Below the pieces are notes generated by a model that had not been told where the DNA came from, did no database searches, and saw only the letters and a list, made by a program, of their open reading frames with translations. DNA of 64,000 nt from Martinezella hainanensis. Its GTDB lineage: Bacteria; Pseudomonadota; Alphaproteobacteria; Rhizobiales; Rhizobiaceae. Below are positions 1 to 7,761 of the stretch, piece after piece. A program made the translations under genes and the position numbers. The stretch is from assembly GCF_900094555.1 (NCBI RefSeq), contig NZ_FMAC01000003.1, positions 310,001 through 374,000 on the forward strand. Reading direction: 5' to 3'. The stretch's first letter is position 1; each line of letters opens with the position of its first letter.

Positions 1-2
1 TC

Positions 3-917
3 GACCCTCATCATCACCTCTGGGATCTGTCCCTCGATCGTCATCCCTGGCTCCGCCGAAAAAACGGTGCCGACGAGGAGATGGTCTTCGGCAGCATCGA
101 ACCCATCCGCCGCAACTATGATGCAAAGGATTATTTAGCCGATGCCAGGGGGCAGAATATTGTCGCCACCGTTCATGTCGAAGCCGGCTGGTCGCAGGCA
201 CATCTGGCTGAGGAAACGGCATGGCTCGATACGCTCGACAAGGCAGGTGGAGTTGCCCGCCGCTACATCGCCCGCGTTCCGCTGGATAGCCCCGACGCCG
301 CATCCCGGATCGAGGCCGAGGCGGCAAATGCTCGCGTCGTCGGATTGCGCGACATCGTGAGTTGGCATCTGGAGCCGGCCAAGAGCTTTGCCAAGACGAA
401 GGGGCTGATGCAGGACGATCGCTGGCGCTTGGGGCTGCGACATGCCGAGCGGCTTGGGCTCGTCTTCGATTTGATGTTGTTTCCCTGGCAGTTCGATGAG
501 GCCGTCCGGCTGGTCGCGGATTTTCCCAACATGATGTTCGTCGTCAATCATTGCGGCAGCCCGGCCGATCGCAGTCTCGAGGGGATGACGGCCTGGCGGG
601 ACGGGTTGCGAGAGCTGTCGCGGGCGGACAATGTCCGGATCAAGATTTCCGATCTCGTCGCCTACGATCCGCAATGGACGCTCGAAAGCCTGCGGCCGGT
701 CATCGTGCACTGCCTCGAATGCTTCGGTACCAGGCGGGCGATGTTTGCCAGCGATTTTCCCGTTGCCGGGCTGCATGCCTCCTTTGACGAGGTCTATGAT
801 GTTTTCCGAACCGTGGCGGCAGCGTTGAGCAACGAAGAACAAGGTGACCTTTTCTTCACTACGGCCAATCTTACCTACCGTCTCGGGTTAGAGCCGGACG
901 GCACAAGCGGGGACTAA
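3..917 (+). CDS. Amidohydrolase family protein (COG3618-like), 5' end outside window
   Basis: The reading frame is already open at the first bases and encodes DPHHHLWDLSLDRHPWL, the N-terminal metal-binding HxH signature of the amidohydrolase-2/COG3618 family, so the ATG at 81 is internal and the true start lies upstream of the window. Members are cytoplasmic TIM-barrel hydrolases acting on sugar lactones and similar cyclic substrates. Later motifs fit the fold: VVNHCGSP near the middle and FASDFPV, with the late catalytic Asp, near the end. The next gene starts one base after the stop, so the two are probably cotranscribed. The substrate cannot be told; a sugar lactonase role is possible. 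Confidence 0.82.
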   Translation, partial: DPHHHLWDLSLDRHPWLRRKNGADEEMVFGSIEPIRRNYDAKDYLADARGQNIVATVHVEAGWSQAHLAEETAWLDTLDKAGGVARRYIARVPLDSPDAASRIEAEAANARVVGLRDIVSWHLEPAKSFAKTKGLMQDDRWRLGLRHAERLGLVFDLMLFPWQFDEAVRLVADFPNMMFVVNHCGSPADRSLEGMTAWRDGLRELSRADNVRIKISDLVAYDPQWTLESLRPVIVHCLECFGTRRAMFASDFPVAGLHASFDEVYDVFRTVAAALSNEEQGDLFFTTANLTYRLGLEPDGTSGD

Positions 918-918
918 A

Positions 919-2124
919 ATGCAGGATATGACGCTTGAGCCCAGACATCTCTCCATGTGGACCTATCCCTGGGATGTTCAGGAACAAGGTATCGCGGGCC
1001 TGGTTGCTGATCTGCGCGATCGCGCCGGCCTCAATACGATCAGCCTTGCGACGTCCTACCACGCCGGCCGTTTCCTCCAACCACGCAGCCCTATGAGGAA
1101 AGCCTATTTCCCGGAGGATGGCACGGTCTATTTTCGACTGAATGAGGCGCTGTGGCAGGACAAGGAGATCCGTCCACTGGTGGCACAGCATGTCGTCGAA
1201 CACGGCGACATGCTGCAGGCCCTCATCGACGAGCGATCGAGAGGCGGCCTTAGGGTCTCCTGCTGGACCGTCTGCCTGCACAATACACGGCTCGGCACGC
1301 TGCATCCCGCACATGTCACCCGCAACGCTTTCGGCAATCCGAACTACTACAATCTTTGCCCTTCGAGCCCGGCGGCGCGCGACTATGTCGTCACTCTCGT
1401 CAAGAATGTCACGACGCACTACAAGCCGGATATGCTGGAGCTGGAAAGCCCGAATTTCATGGGCTTTGCACATGAGTTCCATCACGAAAAGGATGGCGTC
1501 GGCCTGAATGCCGAGGATGATTTCCTCCTGTCTCTTTGCTTCTGTGATCATTGCATGGCACGCGCAGCAAAGGCAGGGGTGAACGCCGATGCGGCGCGCC
1601 GGACGGTTTCCAGTTTTATCGCTGCGATGTGCGAGCGCGAGACCCCCGAAAGGCAGTTTCCGGATTTCCCTTCCGGCGGCATCGATGTCTTCAAGGCCTG
1701 GCCCGATCTTCACGCCTATCTGCAATGGCGGACGGAGCCGGTTACCAGTCTCGTCAAGGAAATACGTGACGAGGCCGATCCCGCAACCAAGATCGTGCTT
1801 ATCGATCTGAAGGATGGCTGGCTCGGCGGCGTCGACCTTGAGGCAGTCGGCGAGATCTGCGACGGAGCCATCCTTTGCTGCTACGACATGCAGCCCGATA
1901 CCGTGGCGGCCGTTATCGACAGCGGGCGCAAGGCATTGGGGCCGGAGAAATATCTTGGCCTCGGCTGCCGCCTTTTCTATCCCGAGATCACCTCGGGTGC
2001 CGATCTCGCCGCCCGCAGCAGGGCGGCGATCGACGCAGGCGCCGACGGCATCAATTTCTACAACTATGGCCTGGTTCCGGCCAAGCGACTGGACTGGGTC
2101 CGGATGGCAGTAGACGGTCTCTAA
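919..2124 (+). CDS. Hypothetical protein, possible TIM-barrel hydrolase
   Basis: A 401-residue protein without signal peptide or membrane segment, beginning one base after the amidohydrolase stop. I do not recognise a named family. It has the alternating strand/helix texture of a TIM barrel, aromatic and acidic clusters typical of carbohydrate-active enzymes (for example LELESPNFMGFAHEF near residue 175), a CFCDHC cysteine cluster near residue 205 that could bind metal, and a closing GADGINFYNYG segment of the kind seen at the last strand of a barrel. Context suggests a partner of the amidohydrolase in degrading a sugar-derived compound. A glycoside hydrolase-like role is inference only. Confidence 0.7.
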   Translation: MQDMTLEPRHLSMWTYPWDVQEQGIAGLVADLRDRAGLNTISLATSYHAGRFLQPRSPMRKAYFPEDGTVYFRLNEALWQDKEIRPLVAQHVVEHGDMLQALIDERSRGGLRVSCWTVCLHNTRLGTLHPAHVTRNAFGNPNYYNLCPSSPAARDYVVTLVKNVTTHYKPDMLELESPNFMGFAHEFHHEKDGVGLNAEDDFLLSLCFCDHCMARAAKAGVNADAARRTVSSFIAAMCERETPERQFPDFPSGGIDVFKAWPDLHAYLQWRTEPVTSLVKEIRDEADPATKIVLIDLKDGWLGGVDLEAVGEICDGAILCCYDMQPDTVAAVIDSGRKALGPEKYLGLGCRLFYPEITSGADLAARSRAAIDAGADGINFYNYGLVPAKRLDWVRMAVDGL

Positions 2125-2320
2125 ACGGCGCTCGGCATTACATTGGCCCCGATCAGAATGGGGCGTGGCCGACGAGATCGTCATGGCTTGGGTGCCGCTC
2201 GCATACGCGGGCGTCGCTTCGCAACCCCTCGGCATGAGGCCTCCGATAGGATGACGAAGCGGGCCTCCTTTGCCCCGCAGGAAAACTCTGCAGAAAAATA
2301 TCGAGGCATCGCAGATTCAA

Positions 2321-2336
2321 AATGACAACGTTACCA
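2321..2336. promoter_or_regulatory. Operator-like site 1 of a LacI-type pair
   Basis: AATGACAACGTTACCA contains the near-palindrome TGRYAACGTTACCA centred on a CG step, the usual layout of LacI-family operators. It differs by one base from the site at 2357-2372, with centres 36 bp apart. The LacI-family gene that ends this operon (7762) is the obvious candidate binder; this is inference. Confidence 0.55.
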
Positions 2337-2356
2337 TCGGGTGTTACACGATGATA

Positions 2357-2372
2357 AATGATAACGTTACCA
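2357..2372. promoter_or_regulatory. Operator-like site 2 of a LacI-type pair
   Basis: AATGATAACGTTACCA is the better palindrome of the pair (TGATAACGTTACCA against its complement TGGTAACGTTATCA). It ends one base before the ATG at 2374, which argues that translation begins at the next in-frame ATG (2395) and that a bound repressor would block the promoter or early transcription. Confidence 0.55.
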
Positions 2373-2394
2373 AATGGGGATCGAGTTGAAATTC

Positions 2395-3654
2395 ATGTCT
2401 CAGGAAGTGCGGGATTCGACGGCCGTCGTCGAGGAAGAGGCGGCACTCTACAAAGACTTGCGCCCAGCCGGCGGCCAGCTTGTCTTGCCGGCGTTGACGG
2501 TCGACGAGGATATCTACCGTCACAATCGCGATACGTTTTTTGCTCTCCTCGGTGCCTATGGCGCAAGGATCGCGCCGCATGCCAAGACGCCCATGTGTCC
2601 GGAGATCGCGCATAATCTCATCGCAGCCGGTGCTTGGGGCGCGACGGTTGCCAACCTGCAGCAGGCCGAAATCATGTTGGCCGCCGGCGTCAAAACCATA
2701 TTGATCGCCAACCAGATCGGCGGAACTGCATCGGTTCAGCGGTTGCGTCGCTTGGCGGATACCTTTTCCGGGGCGGAGATTTTCTGCTTTGCCGACTCGA
2801 CGGAAGCCGCAGGCGCATTGGCGCAAGCTTTCAGCGGATGGGATAAAACGCCTCTCCCGGTTCTTGTGGAGGTCGGAGCCGGTCGTACCGGCGCGCGCAC
2901 CACTTCGCAGGCAAAGCAGGTCATCGATGTCATCACGTCCGCCCCATCCCTCACGCTTGCCGGGGTCGGTACCTATGAAGGCGCGGTCACCGGCGAGACG
3001 CCGGAACGGCTGGATGCCAACATGGCTGCCCTGTTCGCTTTGACGGCGGAGACCTTTGTTCTCGCCCGTCAGGCCAACCCGGATAAAACCCTATTGCTGT
3101 CTGCAGGTGGCTCCGCTCATTTCGACCGCGTCATCGACGCCTTGATGCCGGTCGCAAAGGCTGATGGCAACGCGCCCTTGCTGCTGCGTTCCGGCGCGAT
3201 CTTCTTTTCCGATCACGGCATATACAGGCGCGGTTTCGAGGCATTGGATCGCCGTGCCCTGTTGATGCTCGACGGTAAGCCCTTCGTCGCCAATGAGAGG
3301 TTCAAGCCTGCCATGCGCCTTTGGGCCGAGGTCATTTCCGTGCCGGAGCCGGGGCTTGCCATCGTCGGCATGGGAATGCGCGACGTCTCCTTCGACCAGG
3401 ACCAGCCTCTGCCGCTTGTGCTTCACAGGGACGGCGCCGCCTTGGACGGCGATTTGTCATCAAAGGCGAAGGTGACGAAGCTGAACGATCAGCATGCGTT
3501 CCTGGCAGTCGCGGGTGATTGCGCTATGAGGATCGGCGATATCGTCGAGTTCGGCATTTCGCATCCCTGCACCTGTTTCGACCGCTGGCGCTTTTTCTAT
3601 GTCACCGATGCCGCCGGTCGGATTGCGCATCGCTACCGCACCTATTTTCACTAG
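2395..3654 (+). CDS. D-serine dehydratase-like PLP enzyme (fold type III)
   Basis: A 419-residue enzyme of the alanine-racemase-like N-terminal barrel plus C-terminal beta domain family that includes D-threonine aldolase, D-serine dehydratase and D-threo-3-hydroxyaspartate dehydratase. The PLP lysine is in PHAKT (about K64). The C-terminal metal motif is HPC (about H390 and C392). From memory, His-x-Cys is the zinc pair of D-serine dehydratases, while D-threonine aldolases have His-x-Asp, so dehydratase chemistry on a D-beta-hydroxy amino acid is favoured. ATG 2395 is preferred to 2374 because an operator-like site abuts 2374. It leads an operon with a polar amino-acid ABC transporter and a deacylase. 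Confidence 0.8.
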   Translation: MSQEVRDSTAVVEEEAALYKDLRPAGGQLVLPALTVDEDIYRHNRDTFFALLGAYGARIAPHAKTPMCPEIAHNLIAAGAWGATVANLQQAEIMLAAGVKTILIANQIGGTASVQRLRRLADTFSGAEIFCFADSTEAAGALAQAFSGWDKTPLPVLVEVGAGRTGARTTSQAKQVIDVITSAPSLTLAGVGTYEGAVTGETPERLDANMAALFALTAETFVLARQANPDKTLLLSAGGSAHFDRVIDALMPVAKADGNAPLLLRSGAIFFSDHGIYRRGFEALDRRALLMLDGKPFVANERFKPAMRLWAEVISVPEPGLAIVGMGMRDVSFDQDQPLPLVLHRDGAALDGDLSSKAKVTKLNDQHAFLAVAGDCAMRIGDIVEFGISHPCTCFDRWRFFYVTDAAGRIAHRYRTYFH

Positions 3655-3754
3655 AGCAATTCCAGGAAAAGTGCGTAGCGGTTTTCCGTCTGGAATTACG
3701 TAGAAACAAAAGGATAGAGCGTTTTCGCTTTTCAAAGAAAAGCGGAAAAGCTCT
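3653..3754. repeat. RIME1-type rhizobial intergenic repeat, copy 1
   Basis: A 102-bp element beginning AGAGCAATTCCAGGAAAAG and ending AGCGGAAAAGCTCT, made of two consecutive imperfect palindromes. It is strongly similar along its length to 36912-37014. Its first bases overlap the TAG stop of the dehydratase-like gene, and it fills the gap to the first permease. The RIME1 name is from memory of Sinorhizobium/Rhizobium repeats. Confidence 0.8.
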
Positions 3755-3765
3755 GGGAGCGGGAC

Positions 3766-4434
3766 ATGCCGCAACTGAATTTCAGACCCATCTGGCGCTA
3801 CGAGGCGCAGCTATATGACGGGGTCGTGACGACCTTGCTGCTGACCTTCGTTGCCGCTGCTGCCGGCATCGTCATCGGCATTGCCGGGGCAGTGCTTCTG
3901 CGCGGCGGACCGAAGCCTGTCAGATATGCGATCAGGACCTATATCGAGGTCATTCGCAACACACCCGTGCTGCTGCAAATCTTCATCATCTTCTTCGTTC
4001 TGCCCGGCCTTGGCCTGAAGTTCTCGCCAATACAGGCGGCAATCGTCGCGCTCTCCACTTATTTCGGTGCCTATGCGATCGAGATCATTCGATCGGGGTT
4101 GGACTCCATTCCCCGCAGCCAGGTTGAAGCCGGATTATGTCTAGGCCTCACGCGCTGGCAGGTGCTGTCGCGTATCGTGCTGCCACCCGCCCTGCGCAAT
4201 ATCTATCCTTCCGTAACGGCGCAGTTCGTGCTCCTGCTGCTCGGCACGTCGATCGCCTCGCAGGTCTCCGCCGACGAGCTCTTTCATGTCGCTGGCTTCA
4301 TCGATAGCCGCACCTATCGCAGCTTCGAGGTCTATACGCTCATTTGCGCGATCTATTTCGCGCTCGTCATTCTCTTCAAGATCGCCTTTGCCGTCATCGG
4401 CCGGATGGTCTTCCGTTGGCCGACGCGCCGATAG
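3766..4434 (+). CDS. Polar amino-acid ABC transporter permease 1
   Basis: A 222-residue inner-membrane protein of the His/Glu/Gln/Arg/opine permease family. The stretch IEVIRNTPVLLQIF and the EAA loop (EAGLCLGLTRWQVLSRIVLP, about residues 123-142) define the family and the ATPase contact. About five hydrophobic segments are visible. It pairs with the second permease nine bases downstream, and with the ATPase and binding protein that follow. The upstream RIME element separates it from the dehydratase-like gene; a GGGAGCGGG stretch before the ATG can serve as the ribosome site. Substrate is unknown; context suggests an amino acid or N-acyl amino acid. Confidence 0.88.
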   Translation: MPQLNFRPIWRYEAQLYDGVVTTLLLTFVAAAAGIVIGIAGAVLLRGGPKPVRYAIRTYIEVIRNTPVLLQIFIIFFVLPGLGLKFSPIQAAIVALSTYFGAYAIEIIRSGLDSIPRSQVEAGLCLGLTRWQVLSRIVLPPALRNIYPSVTAQFVLLLLGTSIASQVSADELFHVAGFIDSRTYRSFEVYTLICAIYFALVILFKIAFAVIGRMVFRWPTRR

Positions 4435-4443
4435 GGTCAGACG

Positions 4444-5094
4444 ATGCGTTCGTTCACATTCTCCGATTTCCTCTTCCTTCTGACGGCGCTGGAATGGACC
4501 TTCCTGATGGCGGCCATGGCCTTGGCATTCGGCGCGCCGTTGGCCGTGCTGCTGGCCATTGCCCGCACCGGCAAAGCCATCCTGCCGCGTTTCACCGCGA
4601 GCGCCTTCATCGATCTCGTCCAGGGTATCCCGCTGCTCGGGCTGCTGATGTTCTTCTATTTCGGTGTGCCGGTCCTGCTTGGGACCGACGTGCCGGCGCT
4701 TGTGGCGGTCGGTGCTGCCTACACCATCTACACGGCCGCCTTTCTCGGCGACGTGTGGCGCGGCGGCATCCAGGCGGTCAAACAGGCTCAGTGGGAAGCT
4801 GGCGCCTGTCTCGGCCTTTCCTGGCGGCAGCAATTCGTCCACATCATCGGCCCGCAGGCATTCCGCGTCGCGCTCCCGGCAACCGTCGGCTTTCTGGTGC
4901 AGCTCGTCAAGAACACGTCTCTCGCTTCAGTCGTCGGCATTGTCGAGCTGGCGCGTGCGGGGCAGGTGGTCAGCGCCGGAACCTTCCAGCCGCTTTTCGT
5001 CTACCTGCTGATCGCCGGCATCTATTTTGCCATTTGTTTTCCCTTGACCACCTGGTCCCGCAAGCTGGAGGCGCGGCTCAATGGCGCTCGTTGA
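4444..5094 (+). CDS. Polar amino-acid ABC transporter permease 2
   Basis: A 216-residue inner-membrane permease, partner of the preceding one. It carries the family motif DLVQGIPLLGLLMFFYF and an EAA loop (EAGACLGLSWRQQFVHIIGP), followed by LVKNTSLASVVGIVEL, which is highly conserved in HisM/GlnP-type permeases. Its last 14 bases overlap the ATPase start, so the two are translationally coupled. The two permeases would form a heterodimeric channel. Confidence 0.88.
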   Translation: MRSFTFSDFLFLLTALEWTFLMAAMALAFGAPLAVLLAIARTGKAILPRFTASAFIDLVQGIPLLGLLMFFYFGVPVLLGTDVPALVAVGAAYTIYTAAFLGDVWRGGIQAVKQAQWEAGACLGLSWRQQFVHIIGPQAFRVALPATVGFLVQLVKNTSLASVVGIVELARAGQVVSAGTFQPLFVYLLIAGIYFAICFPLTTWSRKLEARLNGAR

Positions 5095-5812
5095 AATCAA
5101 GAACGTCCACAAGAACTACGGCCACCTCGAGGTCCTCAAGGGCGTCTCGCTCGACATCGAGAAGGGGGAGATCGTCACCATCATCGGACGCAGCGGCTCC
5201 GGCAAAAGCACATTGCTTCGCTGCATCAATGCGCTTGAAACCATCCAGGCGGGCGAGATCCTGCTCGAAGGCCAAGCGGTATCGGCGGATATGCGCGATC
5301 TGCGCGCCATGCGTCAGAAGGTCGGCATCGTCTTTCAGGCCTTCAACCTTTTCCCGCACATGACGATCGAGCGCAATGTCACGCTGGCGCCCGTGCTGAC
5401 GGGCAAGGTTGAGAAACCGGCCGCTCGCGCGCTTGCGCTCTCGGTGCTGGAGCGCGTCGGCCTGGCCGACAAGCTCCGCGCCTATCCCGAGCAGCTTTCG
5501 GGCGGGCAACAGCAGCGTGTTGCCATTGCCCGCTGCCTCGCCATGTCGCCGCACCTCATGCTGTTCGATGAGGTCACTTCCGCGTTGGACCCCGAACTGG
5601 TCGGGGAGGTGCTGAAAGTGATGGAGGAGATGGCGCGACAGGGCATGACGATGGTGCTCGTCACCCATGAAATGAACTTCGCGCGTAACGTCGCGACCAA
5701 GCTCGTGTTCATGCATCAAGGCCGCGTTTGGGAGCAGGGAGACCCGAAGAGCCTCTTTGCCAATCCGCAAACGCCCGAGCTGAAAAGTTTCATCGGTCAT
5801 CACAGTCATTGA
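5081..5812 (+). CDS. Polar amino-acid ABC transporter ATP-binding protein
   Basis: A 243-residue cytoplasmic ATPase of the GlnQ/HisP type. Visible motifs in order: Walker A GRSGSGKST (about residue 37), Q-loop VFQAFNLFPHMT, signature LSGGQQQR, Walker B LMLFDEVTSALDP and the switch His in LVTHEMNFARNVA. Length is normal for the family. It overlaps the permease gene by 14 bases and precedes the binding-protein gene by 37 bases. Confidence 0.93.
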   Translation: MALVEIKNVHKNYGHLEVLKGVSLDIEKGEIVTIIGRSGSGKSTLLRCINALETIQAGEILLEGQAVSADMRDLRAMRQKVGIVFQAFNLFPHMTIERNVTLAPVLTGKVEKPAARALALSVLERVGLADKLRAYPEQLSGGQQQRVAIARCLAMSPHLMLFDEVTSALDPELVGEVLKVMEEMARQGMTMVLVTHEMNFARNVATKLVFMHQGRVWEQGDPKSLFANPQTPELKSFIGHHSH

Positions 5813-5849
5813 CCGGCGGAAGGAAGCCATTCGACAAAAGGGGAATGAT

Positions 5850-6629
5850 ATGAAATTTCTGAGCAGCATCTTCGCGGCGGTCTTCGCGCTTGCGAGCCTT
5901 ACCTTGCCAGCCAGTGCCGATACGCTGGCCGACGTCGTCTCGAACGGCAAACTGCGCGTCGGTGTGCTCCTCGATGCCGCACCCTGGGGGTACAAGGGTG
6001 CGGATGGCAAGGACACCGGTCTTGATGTCGAGCTTGCCCGCATGATGGCGAAGGACCTGAATGCCGAGCTCGAAATCGTGCCGTTGACCGGCCCGAGCCG
6101 TATTCCGAGCCTGCTTGCCGACAAGATCGATGTGCTGATCGCCGCAGCCGGCGCCACGCCGGAGCGGGCGCAGCAGGTGATGTTTTCCCAGCCCTATGCC
6201 GCGGTCAGCCTGGGCGTCTTCGGTGCCCCCGGTGCTCCGATCACGGATGTCGCCGGCCTTGCCGGCAAGCAGATTGCCGTCGCCAAGGGCTCGACGCTCG
6301 ACACATGGCTGACGGACAATGCACCGGATGCCAAGCTGATCCGGTTCGAGGATACACCCTCGGCAATCTCGGCATTCCTGGCAGGGCAGGCGCAGTATTT
6401 TGCTGAAAACAGCGCGATTGCGGCGAAGGTGACGGAAGACAACCCCGGCAAGCCGGTCTCGCTTGCCTTCCTTATCCGCCAATCGCCGGCTCATGTCGCG
6501 GTGAAGCAGGGGGAACAGAATTTCCTCAACTGGATCAATACATTCCTATTCTATCACAACATGAACGGTGATCTGGCGAAATTGCAGAAGACCTTCTTCA
6601 AGGAAGAGCAGACCCTTCCGCACATGTAA
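5850..6629 (+). CDS. Periplasmic amino-acid-binding protein of the ABC system
   Basis: A 259-residue protein with a clear Sec signal peptide (MKFLSSIFAAVFALASLTLPASA) and an SBP_bac_3-type body: GKLRVGVLLDAAPWGYK, DVELARMMAKDL, LADKIDVLIAAAGATPERAQ and a C-terminal lobe ending in the FLNWIN segment. It captures the substrate in the periplasm and delivers it to the two permeases. An AAAGGGG stretch precedes the ATG. A strong hairpin follows the gene. Confidence 0.9.
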   Translation: MKFLSSIFAAVFALASLTLPASADTLADVVSNGKLRVGVLLDAAPWGYKGADGKDTGLDVELARMMAKDLNAELEIVPLTGPSRIPSLLADKIDVLIAAAGATPERAQQVMFSQPYAAVSLGVFGAPGAPITDVAGLAGKQIAVAKGSTLDTWLTDNAPDAKLIRFEDTPSAISAFLAGQAQYFAENSAIAAKVTEDNPGKPVSLAFLIRQSPAHVAVKQGEQNFLNWINTFLFYHNMNGDLAKLQKTFFKEEQTLPHM

Positions 6630-6645
6630 GATCCGCGGCAATTCC

Positions 6646-6667
6646 AGGCCCGCCTTCCGGCGGGCCT
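6646..6667 (+). terminator. Strong hairpin after the binding-protein gene
   Basis: A perfect 9-bp stem AGGCCCGCC / GGCGGGCCT with a TTCC loop, without a following T-run. It lies 17 bases after the binding-protein stop and before the deacylase gene. It may attenuate transcription or protect the upstream mRNA rather than end it fully. Confidence 0.55.
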
Positions 6668-6728
6668 TCAAGCCCTTAGACCAATACCGCTCATGCAAAT
6701 GCCGGGCATCCGGCGCGGAAGGCACCTC

Positions 6729-7736
6729 ATGCATACCGGACTATTCCATTCGATCGACTTCAACGCGGACGGCAAGCATTCCGCCTGGCTTTCGGCTCCG
6801 TTCTCCGTCGACCGATCGCCCTATTTCCATGTTCGCACGCCGATATGCGTCGTTCGCAACGGCGAAGGCCCTTCGGTCCTGCTGATGGCCGGCAATCACG
6901 GCGACGAATATGAGGGCGAGATCAATCTTGTGCGTCTCATCCGTATCGTCACGGCGCAGGACATTCGCGGCACATTGACGATCCTGCCCTTCGCCAACAT
7001 GCCGGCAGTGATGAATGCGCGCCGCTGCTCGCCGCTCGACGGCGGCAATCTGAACCGCGCCTTTCCGGGTAGCCTCGAGGGTACGCCGACAAGCCGCATG
7101 GCCCATTTCCTCGAGCATGATCTCTTCCCTCGCCACGATATCGTTTTCGATCTGCATTCCGGCGGAACGTCGATGGCTCACCTGCCGACCGGACTGATCG
7201 AAGAGAGCGACGATCCAGAGCGCCACAAGCGGGCGACCGAGCTTTTGAAAGCTCTCGGCATGCCCTATGCCTTTATCGCCCGAAACGGCGTGGACGCGCC
7301 GACATCGATGGCCGCGGCCGCTCGCGCCGGCGCAATCGGCATCAGTGGCGAATTCGGCGGCGGCGGCACGGTGACGCCTGAAACCATGTCGATTTCGGCG
7401 CTCGCCATTAACAGCCTTTTGATCGCAGCCGGCATCACCGACAAATCGCTGCTGCGGACGCGCTCCGCACCCCAGACAACCCGTTTGCTGAAGCTCGACT
7501 CGCACGATCAGGCGATCTACGCCAGCCGCACAGGCTGGTTCGAGCCGGCCGTCGATATCGGCGCAGAGGTGAAAGAGGGCGATGTCGCAGGCTGGTACCA
7601 TGATTTCGAGCGTCTTGGAGAGCTTGAGGAAGAGCTGCACTTCGCCGCAGCCGGCATCGTCATTTCCCGCCGCCTGCACACGCAGTGCCAAGCCGGCGAT
7701 TGCCTCATTCAGGTCGGACGGATAATCAAGGACTGA
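6729..7736 (+). CDS. Succinylglutamate desuccinylase/aspartoacylase-family deacylase
   Basis: A 335-residue zinc-dependent deacylase of the AstE/AspA (M14-like) family. Metal and substrate motifs are GNHGDEYEG (about residue 57, supplying His and Glu) and FDLHSGG (about residue 142, supplying the second His); NLNRAFPG is the conserved carboxylate-binding segment. It resembles the DoeB/EutE branch that removes acetyl from N-acetyl-diaminobutyrate in ectoine breakdown, but no other ectoine genes are visible. ATG 6729 is chosen over 6693 because GGAAGG sits six bases before it. In this operon it probably frees an imported N-acylated amino acid. Confidence 0.8.
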   Translation: MHTGLFHSIDFNADGKHSAWLSAPFSVDRSPYFHVRTPICVVRNGEGPSVLLMAGNHGDEYEGEINLVRLIRIVTAQDIRGTLTILPFANMPAVMNARRCSPLDGGNLNRAFPGSLEGTPTSRMAHFLEHDLFPRHDIVFDLHSGGTSMAHLPTGLIEESDDPERHKRATELLKALGMPYAFIARNGVDAPTSMAAAARAGAIGISGEFGGGGTVTPETMSISALAINSLLIAAGITDKSLLRTRSAPQTTRLLKLDSHDQAIYASRTGWFEPAVDIGAEVKEGDVAGWYHDFERLGELEEELHFAAAGIVISRRLHTQCQAGDCLIQVGRIIKD

Positions 7737-7761
7737 GACGGTAGCGTGGGGCCGAATATTC

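Noticed and set aside
871..2235. 454-residue open frame on the minus strand opposite the unrecognised protein
   Set aside because: It is a mirror of a GC-rich coding region, has shadow-type composition (His/Arg/Asp rich), spans the junction of two plus-strand genes and has no ribosome site.
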